Origin: Massospora cicadina
Lineage: Eukaryota > Entomophthoromycota > Entomophthoromycetes > Entomophthorales > Entomophthoraceae
DNA: 64,000 nucleotides
NCBI GenBank assembly: GCA_022478985.1
Contig: JAKSZP010017415.1
Coordinates: 1 to 64,000, forward strand
Direction: 5' to 3'
Part shown: positions 53,801 through 63,274 of the stretch, piece after piece
How the letters are laid out: each line of letters begins with the position of its first letter
How positions within the stretch are numbered: the stretch's first letter is position 1
Program-made: the position numbers and the translations under genes
Notes under the pieces: generated by a model
Databases searched by the model: none
What the model was told of the DNA's origin: nothing
What the model saw: the letters and a program-made list of their open reading frames with translations, nothing else

Positions 53801-55717
53801 TTTCTTTCCGTTCAACATCACTTTTGAGAAATTCTTAAGATAAACTGTTTTTTGACCACCGCCTCACCACATCATTTTTCCAGTTTATGTCCTCAGATCC
53901 ACCACTTGCTGCCCCAGTGTGGGGCAGCGGTGCCCCACCTGCTAGTGTTTACCACCCAGCAAGCAAACACATGTTAACTGGCTCATCCAGTCCAACAAAT
54001 GCATTTGGACAATTTGTTCCTCCAAGGGCTTAGCACTACACCTTGCACAAGTAACCCAATCCGCCACCACCCCCTAGCCCTACCTTGATCCACTACCACT
54101 TTTTGCCTTCATGTGAGTATGGACTTCTCTTCCTGTATGCCAATAAAGCAAACTATTAAGTTGGCAATGGCCACCTTTTCACCAGCAGGATTTATTGACT
54201 TCCACCCTTACAAGGGCATTTTGATACTGGCTTCCTCACTGAAGAAAACACAGCCAGCTTAAACAGAAACACATATAATATACAAAAACACACCCATTAC
54301 CATCACCTGTACACGTCTCCCTGATGATACCCCACTTGTGGTGACCTTTGTGAATCTCCATCACACCTTCCCCCTCACTACTCTATGAGGAGTCGATGTC
54401 AGGGCTGTCCACTTATGGCACAGACACCATTCTCCAATTTATTGTCCCAAGTGGTGTTGAGCGCCTAGTAGCACCTTGGGCAAAAGACACCATTACACCC
54501 CCCACCAGCTTACCATGGCCCAGCATATCCCACACTAAGCATATATAGTATTTTTTACCTGACCACTTCTTTTGGGCTTGAATCAACAACGGTCACACAA
54601 TTTTCCCCCTCTTCCATGAGTTGGAAAATACAAAAAAGCATGTCAATATAATTCACACCCTGCAAACACTGCCAACTCTAACCATGAGGCCACATCAACA
54701 GCCATCAAGTGGGACTTTTGGCTTCCCCCACCCCAGGCCATGCGCTTGTTGAATCAGAAGCAAAATATTAGCAACCCAAGCCCAAGCTGACCAATTTACA
54801 CCCATACTAATCAATCAGGTGTAGGCTTGGACCCATGTTCAATCCAAAAAAACTACCCCAAATCATACTCAACCACAGCCACCTATCATCAAATCAATCT
54901 AAGTCAAATTAAAAAGCCATAGAATCTATTGGATGAAGTGTTCAAATCTGGTGAAAATGTCCCACCTCCGGCTAAACCATTCAATTTAGAACCTTATAGA
55001 ATTCAGACTTTAATTCCACACTCCTGCCCAAACAATATGCCCCCAAACCAAATGCTGCCCCTTACTAATTTGACCACCAGCTTGACGATACTGCAAAGGC
55101 CTCATTCAAAAATTGTCTTCTCTGTGAAGCTGTGGCAAAATCTGTCACCAAATTTAAAGAAGGGCAGCATTTCACTGAATTCCCCCCAATTTCCCTGATA
55201 TTGCAAAAGATGAAATTGAACGCCTCACTGAAGCTGCCATCACCGCTGTCAAGCATGTCAAAGAATTTGCAGATTTTTTCCCCATCCACATGGGTCACCA
55301 GTCCAACATTGCAAAATTAGCCCAGCTTTCCAACGCCTTCATCCAAGCTTAATACCATGTTACCAAACTCAGAGGCTATTTTCTAGGCCCAAATTGTCAA
55401 TTCCAATGAGTATCTGCCTCTCCTTGACTCTTACCCTGCGGACGCCCCCACCCCTTTGCTATCAGCATTGATCCGCCTATACAATGTGGAAGTCAAAGAT
55501 CCACTTGATCCCCCTCCCCCTCTGCCATGATGGAGTAAGCGTCTCGCCACTGTGCCACCTTGTAGGTTATTTTCTCATTTTTTGTGTGTCACGTTGCTCC
55601 TTTAGGGCAGTTGATTCATGATTTTGGTTTTTTTAGTTTGGCGTTTCTGTTCTGGTAATGTCCATCCCCTGGTCAGTGTACCTCAGATTAATTTAAAATT
55701 TAGTTTAAATTTTAAGT
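53801..55717 (+). mobile_element. X copy 2: LINE-ended element with unrelated interior
   Basis: Its first bases (tttctttccgttcaacat...cttttg) match the 5' ends of LINEs B and C. Its last bases (aatgtccatcccctggtcag, then an A/T tail) match LINE and SINE-1 3' ends. Flanked by gtataagagaag (53782 onward) and gtaataagagaag (55718-55730), so it used the same target as LINE B. The 1.9-kb interior has no reverse transcriptase or endonuclease. Confidence 0.75.
53887..55560 (+). pseudogene. Family X protein, unrecognised, broken
   Basis: The start codon at 53887 gives MSSDPPLAAPVWGSGAPPAS with a stop after about 45 codons. X copy 1 also begins with ATGTCC and keeps P/A-rich residues and WGSG. A later block (about 55050-55340) reads CLLCEAVAKSVTKFKEGQHF, then AKDEIERLTEAAITAVKHVK and HMGHQSNIAKLAQLSNAFIQ, in shifted frames, mainly helical and possibly coiled-coil. 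Not the LINE ORF1 as far as I can see. Function unknown. Confidence 0.45.
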
Positions 55718-56128
55718 GTAATAAGAGAAGCAAGGACAAGAAGTTCGTTTGTCTATATTATTGTTGATCTCCGTGGACTCTGCATGGCTAGAAGGAAGAA
55801 GAACCTCTGAACCTTATCCTAGGTAAGATTTACCAGATGGAATAGGGAAGTAGTCCTTATTTTCCAGATAGATTATATATCAGGACAGACACTAAGTTGA
55901 CGTTGGATCAAATTACTATCTTATTTATCAGCTCAACTAGAATAGTAGTCCTTATACTACTTATGCCCATTATATTCTATTATTTTCAACAAGTCAAAGA
56001 ATGCTCATAAAGGAACAACTGCAGTTTAACAAGGGAGCTGTAGCAAGTATTAATCACAGAGAGAAATAAAACCCTAACCTTTATCAATTGGTATTCAATT
56101 GAGGTTTTAAGCACTCAAAGCTTTAACA
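55718..56128 (+). repeat. G7 LTR, 3' portion
   Basis: Continues the LTR begun at 47853 and ends ...ctttaaca just before the primer site, matching the G4 LTR end ...ttttaaca. It contains a gaaataaaac polyadenylation-like signal near 56065. Confidence 0.7.
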
Positions 56129-56130
56129 AT

Positions 56131-56146
56131 TGGTGCTCACTACAGG
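56131..56146 (+). other. G7 primer binding site
   Basis: tggtgctcactacagg, identical over 16 bases to the G4 primer site. Confidence 0.8.
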
Positions 56147-56189
56147 TAGTAATTGAGTTTAGCAAAATTTAATAAGAAGATCGAATCAA

Positions 56190-56682
56190 ACATGTCTTAT
56201 AATAACAAACTATGCAAGCTTTGGATGGAACTTGAAATCGTCAACAAGAACGCACTCAACTCAGTGTCACAGGCCAACTTCATTGCATTACAAGGATGGG
56301 TGATGTGGCCGAGAAAGAGGTCAAACAAGTGGAAAAATCAACAATGACCTCTGTGAAAATAGTCAACTCCTTGAACCGCAAGGGAATGAACTGATTAAAG
56401 AATTTTGTTTTAAAAGACTGAGCAGAAGCAGACTGAGAATTCATTCGCCAGATTACTAAAAAGATATCACAATAATTGAAGTGTATAGAAGTGAGAGGAC
56501 TATAAATGCAATTGTGCAAAAATGAAGGCAGAAGAAGCAAAAAACAAAACGCCTGCAACTTCAATTGGGAAGAATAAACCCACCCAGAAATATGCTTGGG
56601 TCATATTAAAGCAATTTTTGAGATGACTTGAAGTTACTCCCATTGTCAATAGAGTCTTCAGACAAAAAACACCTTTTAGTGG
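56190..56682 (+). pseudogene. G7 gag, interrupted by G5
   Basis: Starts MSYNNKLCKLWMELEIVNKN, matching G4 gag MSYKDELRRLWTEEKTVNKN. Later pieces such as TPATSIGKNKPTQKYAWVIL align with G4 RTPVGKLTIPRTMLTAFGAI. The gene stops at the G5 LTR. Confidence 0.7.
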
Positions 56683-57093
56683 TGTCAGGACTCGAGATGA
56701 CAAACAAATCAAATTCGCCACATATTAATTGAGCCATAACGAATTGACTCTTGAACCTATCCAAACAAAGACAATTTCAGAATTCTCATCCCCAATTTTT
56801 GAGTCACGTGTGGCGGAGTTTTAACCGATTCAGTCAGGGGGGCAGCGAAGTACATTGAGGATACCCATTAGGCGGTCAATCCAGAAGACCAGTAAAGATC
56901 CTTAATGGATGGGGCCATGACAATCCTTGAGGCTTTGTGTCCCCACTCACCCTATAAATATTGACACCTTTTAACCTTTTAAATTATTCAGTATCAAACC
57001 ATTTTTTCATTTTCTTCTTGACCTTTTTATGAATTTGCAGCTTTGAGCCACTTTTGGACCCCAGCAACATTCTAAAGAACTGTAACGCCAACA
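56683..57093 (+). repeat. G5 5' LTR
   Basis: Begins TGTCAGGAC and ends TGTAACGCCAACA. Matches G2 9543-10019, including caaacaaatc near the start and a ccctataaatattg TATA-like box at about 56970. Confidence 0.8.
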
Positions 57094-57097
57094 AATG

Positions 57098-57116
57098 TGG
57101 TGCTCGCTACAGGGGG
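57098..57116 (+). other. G5 primer binding site
   Basis: tggtgctcgctacaggggg, one base different from the G4 primer site. Confidence 0.8.
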
Positions 57117-57149
57117 CTCTGAGCTGTCCTAAGTGAAAACGTCTATCAC

Positions 57150-59100
57150 AAACAATGAAAAATACTAGCGCTCTGAAGACCAATCTGATGGTCGGTCAGA
57201 AAAATTGCTCAACGGGTTAGTACCTCATGATATAAAATATCACTCATGCAACCTGAAATGTTAGAATTCCAAAACACATTCCAGTTCTCCCTGCCCTCTA
57301 TTGATGGAAGTCAGTACTAACTTCAGTACGAGAACCCTAACAATGTTGTCCAACAGTTAATAAATGGCATCTAGTCCATGGGTGCTCGCTCCAGCCATTC
57401 CCATGCCTCTTCCATTCCCTCTACCATGTGGGACCTCTATGACTTGGCCCAGCTGCTGGCAGGAGAACTTGCACTGAGTCCCAAAAGCTACATTTGCAAC
57501 TTTGTTCACCCAGCTATTCATTCCCTACTCCAACTAGTTTAGTTGCACCATCAAGAGGTCTCCTGATAACTGGGGCTCACCCAGGCCTTGCACGCTTATA
57601 TCATCAATTTTATAATGTAGCCTCCTCCTTTGTTCACGACAACTGTGAGGCCATTATTGATAACTGACGGTTGATCAACGAGGTCCAAGACCAAATTGTG
57701 GTGTTAGACAGATGGATCTCTGGCTATCTTGAGGACCAGCTGCGTCAGAACGTCCATCTTCTGGAGGCAACATGGAATCAACGCCTCCTCCAAGTTGAGG
57801 ATCTGGTTTGAGCCCTACAACAACACTATCAGGAGCAGGCCTCTCATGACTACTCCTCTAGGAGTGAAGGTCCTGAAGGGCCTAGGGGGCTTGTAGGCCC
57901 AAAGGGCGTGTAGGACCTGAAGGCCAGAGGGTCTCCATGGACCCTCTGGACCCCCATGTCCCTCAGCTCCCACCCCTGATGGCCCTGAGGACCCATGGAA
58001 GAAGGATGTGATAATACATTGGCTGCCCTACATGATCAAATTTGGAATGTAGCTCAGGGATGCAAACTCTGAGTAGATGGAGTCCCCCTCAACCCTAGGG
58101 TCTCCATTGACAGCCTATCAGATAAAATGAACAATTTCAGTGCCTTCTCCAAGCTTACTGATACTTGCATCTCTCAGCTCGAACAAACCTGTTGAAGGTT
58201 TGAACCTGTTTGACTACCCTTGAAATCCAGCTTCACCTTCAAGGCAATGACATACAATCTCAAACGGAGAAAGTCGCAAATAAGGCTTCCATTTCCTCCC
58301 TCAACCAGAAATTGGATGATATCCATGAGGACCTTGAGGGCCTACAGCGACGGCTGGACCAGCAGGCACCTTACAACTATGTGGAGACTGAGGTCTTGGA
58401 GCCAGCGCCCAACTCTGGTGTTAAACTCCTTTCCACTCTTGTTACTAACTTTAAACCTAGTTTTAAAGAAAGGTTCTCTACTGGCCTGGAAAGCATAGCC
58501 TCCTTCCTGTACGCATATGAGATTTCCATGGAGGAGGCCACTGACTGGAAGTAGGTAAAGCATATCCACTCCTGCCTAGATAATACTTCCTGGGAGATCA
58601 TGACCCCTCCCCCCACTTGAAGGAGTGCAACACCTGGGAACAGGTCCATACAGCCTTAATCCAAGAGTTCAGCAGCAATCAAACCCTGGCCAGCCAAATA
58701 CAGGCGTTCATGGGTATCCGAGTGAGTAAAGGAGAAAGTCCCATGGAGTTTGCCAGCCAGTTTTATGCCAAGCACAACCCTTAGTCACTATAAATTGTAT
58801 CCCCTGGGTGATGATATTACCGCTGCCATTTCTGCATTGGGATCCTACTCTGAGGTTCAACTTTATATGATTGGGCAGAAGAATGGGGTTACCTAATCTG
58901 GGAGATCAAGGAAGCACTTAACAAGATCCCTTCGTTGACTCTACACTCTAAGGCTACATATCAGGTTCCTTTAACCATCCTAGAGTCCATGTGGTCATAA
59001 ACCAGAAAAATCCTCAACCTCAATGCACTTAAGTAACGGTTTCAGCACATTGCCAAGACCTGCTGGAAATGACTTGCTGAGGAGGCGGTAAAAGGGTCGT
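57150..59100 (+). pseudogene. G5 gag, broken
   Basis: Several open runs. Around 57400-57480 there is a hydrophobic segment with WDLYDLAQLLAGELA. The frame 58210-58554 has EDLEGLQRRLDQQAPYNYVE, then FKPSFKERFSTGLESIASFL, which aligns with G3 gag. A coiled-coil-like stretch precedes it. The gene ends in a decayed zinc knuckle (HIAKTCW at about 59050). The low-complexity part at 57850-57990 is rich in ggccc/ggacc repeats and encodes a G/P-rich linker. Confidence 0.75.
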
Positions 59101-59780
59101 CAGCATGAAGGACGAGGCGCTTCATGCTGACATCCCTACCCAGCCTCAAGGATCCTCCATATACTTGAACAAACCTGGAGCTATTGCACTTGGAGAAGAA
59201 GTTTCTGTATCCAATGATAATAAAGAAATTGATTTTGCTTACTCTTCTTCTGATGATACTCCCATGTTCCTCACGCTGCCGCCCCAGTTTGGAAGTCTGG
59301 TTACCCAGTTTGTAGTTTGAGTTCATAATTTCAGTTCTTGCCTTAGTCAACAGTGGCTCCCCCTATGAACGTCATATCATCCAAGATAATGAAGCGCATC
59401 AAGATTGCTCTGGATCTTCCACACTATATGTAGTATGGCACAGCTGGCCCACAATGTACTCGATCTATAAGGCTTATTCCTCTCTAATTTTATGGTTTGG
59501 AAGGCTTGCTTAAACACCCCCGCTGACATGCTAGATAACCCTAGCTATGACCTGCTTGTTGGGATTCAGTTCCTTCGAGACTATTTGGCATTACTCCATT
59601 ATGATGGTGGCTTTCTGTCCCTTTTAGGGCATTAGTCCTCTGATCTTTATGACCTCTCATGATTCCAAAGCAATAAAAAACCCAATTCTGTTTACTGGAG
59701 AGTGAATGTATAATATATCAGCTCAAGTATTAAATTAGGGGCTTTTGAGTCTGACTGCCCCCTCCTTCTGTCAATGGGCA
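59101..59780 (+). pseudogene. G5 protease region, broken
   Basis: A Ser/Asp-rich frame (59105-59320) is followed by segments resembling VNSGSPY (eroded D-T-G-A region, about 59348), DNPSYDLLVGIQFLRDYLAL (end of retropepsin, about 59535-59590). The active-site Asp is not clearly kept. Confidence 0.55.
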
Positions 59781-60030
59781 AGAGGGCATGCCAATCTACT
59801 TGTCTAGGGTGACTACCATACCTCCTAAGTCTCAAGTTATTTTCAACACCTGGGTCCATGTTAACATCCCCTTGGGATACCTATTAGAGTTTCCAAGGCC
59901 TAAACAACCCATCCTCAAAGAGGTGTTAACCTTCCTGGGGATCCTTGATCCAGCTTATGCTGGATCTATATCAGTGTTGTTAGCCACCTTACTGACAAGC
60001 CCAAAATAGTAGGTCCAAACAGTCCTGCCT
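59781..60030 (+). pseudogene. G5 dUTPase-like block
   Basis: An open frame of 73 codons reads MPIYLSRVTTIPPKSQ, then FNTWVHVNIPLGYLLEFPRP, VLTFLGILDPAYAGSISVLL. The spacing of I-P-P-x-S, V-x-V-x-I-P-x-G and G-I-L-D-P-x-Y-x-G-S-I-x-V follows the trimeric dUTPase fold, and the motif is repeated at the same place in G2, G3 and G4. The R-S-S substrate motif is not kept (P-R-P-K). Confidence 0.6.
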
Positions 60031-60199
60031 CCTATGTCCGCCTTCTACCAGTGGAGGCTATTGCTGATGTGTAAAGCTTTGGGGACTTGAGAGATTTTAA
60101 TTTGGAGACACCTCTATCAGTTAGCCTGGTTTATACTAACATCGACAAAGACCTCTCAGATGACCAACAACGTAAGGTCCAGGAGTTGTAAAAGAGTAT

Positions 60200-61063
60200 T
60201 CAGATCTATTTTGGCCTCAACCTACAACTTTGGAAGAATGAATGGAGTCCTACATCATGTGGAAACTGGAGAAGCTTACCCTTCTGGTCCCTACCTTACT
60301 GAAAAAGCAAGGTTGAAGAGACCCAGGTGACAGTGGAGCTCAAACAACTACTCGATGCTGGACTCCAGGCACCATCGTGAAGCCCTTGGGCCTCTCCTCT
60401 CTGCTGGTTTGGAAGAAGGATGGCAGCCACTGGGTGGTGATGGACTACTGGTGACTCATCTCCATTACCAAAAAGGACAGTTATCCTCTGCCCCAAATTG
60501 ACAATTCCCTTAATCTTCTTGCCAGATCTCAGTATTTTTCTGCCATAGGCCTTGTCAGCAGATATTGGCAAGTTGAGCTCACCCCTGAAGATCGAGATAA
60601 GTTCACTCTTATAGCCAACTAAGGACTATTCGAGCCCACAAGGATGCCCCAGGGCTTTTGTAACGCCCTGGCCACTTTCCAACGTTCCTTGGACGGGATC
60701 CTTGAAGACTTGAAGCTTTCATGCGTCCTTGTCTACCCATATGACATTACTGTTTTCTCACAAACCTTTAATGGGCACATCGAACATCTCAGGGAAGCCT
60801 TTAAATGACTACAAAAAGCTTCTATAAAGCTTAAACCTTCAAAATGCTCTTTCTTCCAATCTGAACTGAGATTCATAAGACACAAAATTTCCAAGAATTG
60901 CATCCATTCTATACTGGACAAGGTCGACGCTATAGAAAGAATGTCACGCTTTCAAAGCTTAAGGGATATCCAGTTATTCTTAGGCATGGTGGGCTATTAT
61001 CATCAGCTTATCCCCTAGTTTTCTGACCTAGCTGAGACACTATTCTACCTACTTCAGAAGAAT
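60200..61063 (+). pseudogene. G5 reverse transcriptase, broken
   Basis: Segments across frames: LLDAGL, KKDGSHWVVMDYW, ITKKDSYPLPQI, GLVSRYWQVELTPEDRDK, MPQGFCNALATFQ, and YDITVFSQ where the Y-x-D-D motif has become P-Y-D. Then the F-L-G-M-V-G-Y-Y-H-Q connection region at about 60980-61010. Collinear with G2. Confidence 0.8.
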
Positions 61064-61317
61064 GTGTCATTTGAATGGCGGCTTGAACAAGAAAAGAATT
61101 TAAGTGCCTTAAGGACTGCTCTATGTACTAAACCTATTCTAGTCCACCCGCGCTTTGACCAACCCTTCTTGTTGTTTATGGATGCAAGTGATGTTGCTGT
61201 TGGGGCTATTCTAGCCCAACATGATGAAAAACGAGTCAAACATCCTGTGGCCTATTTTAGTAAAATGCTGAGTAAAGCTGAATGGAACTACAGCGTTACC
61301 AAGAGGGAGTGCCTGGC
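61064..61317 (+). pseudogene. G5 RNase H, cut off by the G6 LTR
   Basis: Open frame: SFEWRLEQEKNLSALRTALC, FLLFMDASDVAVGAILAQHD, HPVAYFSKMLSKAEWNYSVT, KRECLA. The catalytic D-A-S-D region and Y-S-x-x-x-K-E are kept. After KRECLA the frame enters the G6 LTR; G2 shows the expected continuation. Confidence 0.85.
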
Positions 61318-62050
61318 TGTAACGTTCAAGGCGTTGCCTGACCAGCACATTGCCCTTATCTCCCCTAGGGTGATAGTCGGGGCCAGGGGAGAGGGGATTG
61401 ACCGCACCAATTATCATAAATGACAATCTGATGAATCAGATGCCTCAAAATTGGAAGCAATATCAAATCAAAAGGCTGACGGGGAAGGGAAGCCTCTGAA
61501 ATGGCGCTCTGGCCAACCAGATGCTGCCAAATCCAATATTGCTAAATGTGGCAATGAGGGATCAGACCCTCAGATGCAAATTTCCAACCAATCAGAGGCC
61601 AAATCCGTTGCTCATGGAATTATCAACAAGGATGAAAATCCTTGCGAATGGTGCTCTGGCCAACCAGATGCTGCCAAACAAAATATTCACAAAAAAGGCA
61701 ACAAACCAATATTGGGGAATACGGGCAAAGGGAATGGCCTGGGCTTTGAGAGCAAATCGAAGCTGAATAATAAATGTGGAAAAGTTTCCACAACCCCGAG
61801 GGTACCAGCCCAAGTTTGAGAATGGGCCCCAACGCTGAAATTGAGGGTCTAGATTCTTGAATAGGGCCTGCCGCCAGGAAGATGCCTGCGGACTTTGCGG
61901 GAACAGGATCCACTCTTCCCCAATAAGCTCAGTGTAAATCTGATCAGGCGAAACTGTGTAGAGCAGTTTTGTTTTCTATAATTTTAAATAAAACTTAATT
62001 ATAGCAAAAATTTGTTTTGTGCATTTGCAAATCAGTTTATTAAGAAACCC
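61318..62050 (+). repeat. G6 5' LTR with internal direct repeats
   Basis: The left end is fixed at TGTAACG by comparison with uninterrupted G2. The right end is uncertain (about 62022-62055). A 26-bp sequence starting gctctggccaaccagat occurs twice without change, at 61506-61531 and 61653-61678, within a longer imperfect repeat of about 70 bp. An aataaaac signal is near 61987. A 122-codon frame (61451-61819) spans both repeats and encodes S-G-Q-P-D-A-A-K twice. It may be chance. Confidence 0.7.
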
Positions 62051-62061
62051 AGAAACCCCTT

Positions 62062-62496
62062 ATGGACAGCATTTCAGACTTTGACAGGGCCATCCAGTCC
62101 TTGTACACCCTCTCAGGAGGTCAGGCCCTCCTTCTGAGCGCCAGCATTGTCTTGACTGTGGTCCAAACCTTCGTGGTACAGTGGTTTCCACATAGTCAGA
62201 TTTGGGATCTCTCCACATCAGGGCTATCCTGCCTGTGGGCACTCACTTGGGCACTCTTGCCTAACTGCTTTGTAGCAGTTTTCAGAGACCCCATCCATCA
62301 CATTAGACGAAACTCATTTAACTTGATGTCTTTATTCCTGGACATGGTGGATAAGCTATTTGAACGCACCCTACCTGCGTGGTATAAACACCTGACCATA
62401 TTTTTGATGGTCATCTTCTCTCTTTCTATTTCTCCTAAGAGAAGTCGCCCGTTTCCTTCCCTCCAAGGGGCATACCAACGTCTACTTTCAATCTGA
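62062..62496 (+). CDS. Hydrophobic protein frame upstream of gag in G6
   Basis: A 144-codon frame starting MDSISDFDRAIQSLYTLSGG. It has two to three likely membrane-spanning or buried segments: ALLLSASIVLTVVQTFVV, GLSCLWALTWALLPNCFVAV and HLTIFLMVIFSLSIS. Its end overlaps the opening of the gag frame (+1 relative). It lies at the place of the gag N-terminus. It could be the first part of gag before a frameshift or a separate small membrane protein. I do not recognise it. The frame is unusually clean for this window. Confidence 0.45.
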   Translation: MDSISDFDRAIQSLYTLSGGQALLLSASIVLTVVQTFVVQWFPHSQIWDLSTSGLSCLWALTWALLPNCFVAVFRDPIHHIRRNSFNLMSLFLDMVDKLFERTLPAWYKHLTIFLMVIFSLSISPKRSRPFPSLQGAYQRLLSI

Positions 62497-63274
62497 GCAG
62501 TCCGCGTCTGAGTTCCGACAGGCCCTCACCCCAGGAGAGTTGAGCACCTTGCACGCCACCTTCTCACGTGTGAAACTTCAAGCCTGGCTGACCACGGCAT
62601 CAGGAGGAACGGCCCCAGTGTCACTTCAGATTGCCCAGATAGTAACCGCCCTGCCCAGAAACCTAGCGGATTGGTTCACTGAGCTACTGGAAACCCAGAC
62701 GATGCTCCCTCCCACCTTGGAGGAATGTCTTCAACTGGTTGAGAGAGCGGCTACGCCAAATGACTCCCAAGACGCTGCGTGGTCCGCCCTTCTGAACCTA
62801 ACTTAAGGAAAGATGTCAGTCATGGAGTACGCCCGTGTGTACCGCCCTTTGGCCAAGGCTGCCAAGGTCACCTCTACTCATATAGCACGAATGTTCCGCC
62901 AGAACCTCCGCCCAGACATCCTTATGGCATTGGCTGCCACTCGCCTGGGAGCTACCCTTGATGAGGAGATTTCAATCGTGACCCAGGTGGAGGGCCAACT
63001 AGCGTTAGTGCAAGCAAAGGCCCATACCGGAGTACAACTTGGGAAGTTCCACGGCCGCAAAGCTGAGTCTGAGCCAGTCTCCAACCCCTCACAGGAGTCC
63101 ACACAGGGTTCGCCCTCTGGCTCTGTCAATGGGGTAAACCCTCGGGAAACCACAGAGAGGGAAACCCTAGTCCCTCCTACAACTTCCGCCCTACTCCTGC
63201 GCGCGTTGCTACCATCAATAAAGGAAATACCTCATCTTATCTCTATGTCCCCTATTCGTTACAGCTCTGGGTAA
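62440..63274 (+). pseudogene. G6 gag with one in-frame stop
   Basis: The same frame runs from about 62440 through a TAA at 62804-62806 and on to 63274. Before the stop: QALTPGELSTLHATFSRVKL, NLADWFTELLETQ, SALLNLT. After it: KMSVMEYARVYRPLAKAAKV, MFRQNLRPDILMALAATRLG, EEISIVTQVEGQLALVQAKA. The central part is a normal retrotransposon gag core. The stop is compatible with a single CAA-to-TAA change (Gln). The last part overlaps the protease frame. Confidence 0.8.

Larger units (their letters stand above)
47853..56682 (+). mobile_element. G7: start of a G4-family Ty3/Gypsy element
   Basis: The LTR begins TGTTAGAG at 47853 and continues in three pieces (47853-48508, a short target copy at 53782-53800, and 55718-56128) because LINE B and X copy 2 are inserted in it. 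Matches to the G4 LTR include aatgccgcctg, cacctaagcaggt and gatggctgctgtt. The primer site and the first part of gag follow. G5 interrupts gag at 56683, and the rest of G7 would lie beyond the window. Confidence 0.8.
56683..61317 (+). mobile_element. G5: Ty3/Gypsy element of the dUTPase lineage, interrupted by G6
   Basis: 5' LTR, primer site, gag, protease region, dUTPase-like block, reverse transcriptase and the first part of RNase H in order on the plus strand. It is cut within RNase H by the G6 LTR. Collinear with G2 and better preserved than it. Confidence 0.88.

Noticed and set aside
57850..57990. A collagen-like or satellite repeat (ggccc/ggacc-rich)
   Set aside because: Short, imperfect and within G5 gag, where a G/P-rich linker is plausible.
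61489..61702. A CRISPR-like repeat array
   Set aside because: Only two units, 147 bp apart, within a eukaryotic retrotransposon LTR.
61451..61819. A 122-codon gene in the G6 LTR with a repeated S-G-Q-P-D-A-A-K peptide
   Set aside because: The peptide repeat follows from a DNA repeat in U3. With one copy there is no evidence of selection; kept as a note on the LTR only.
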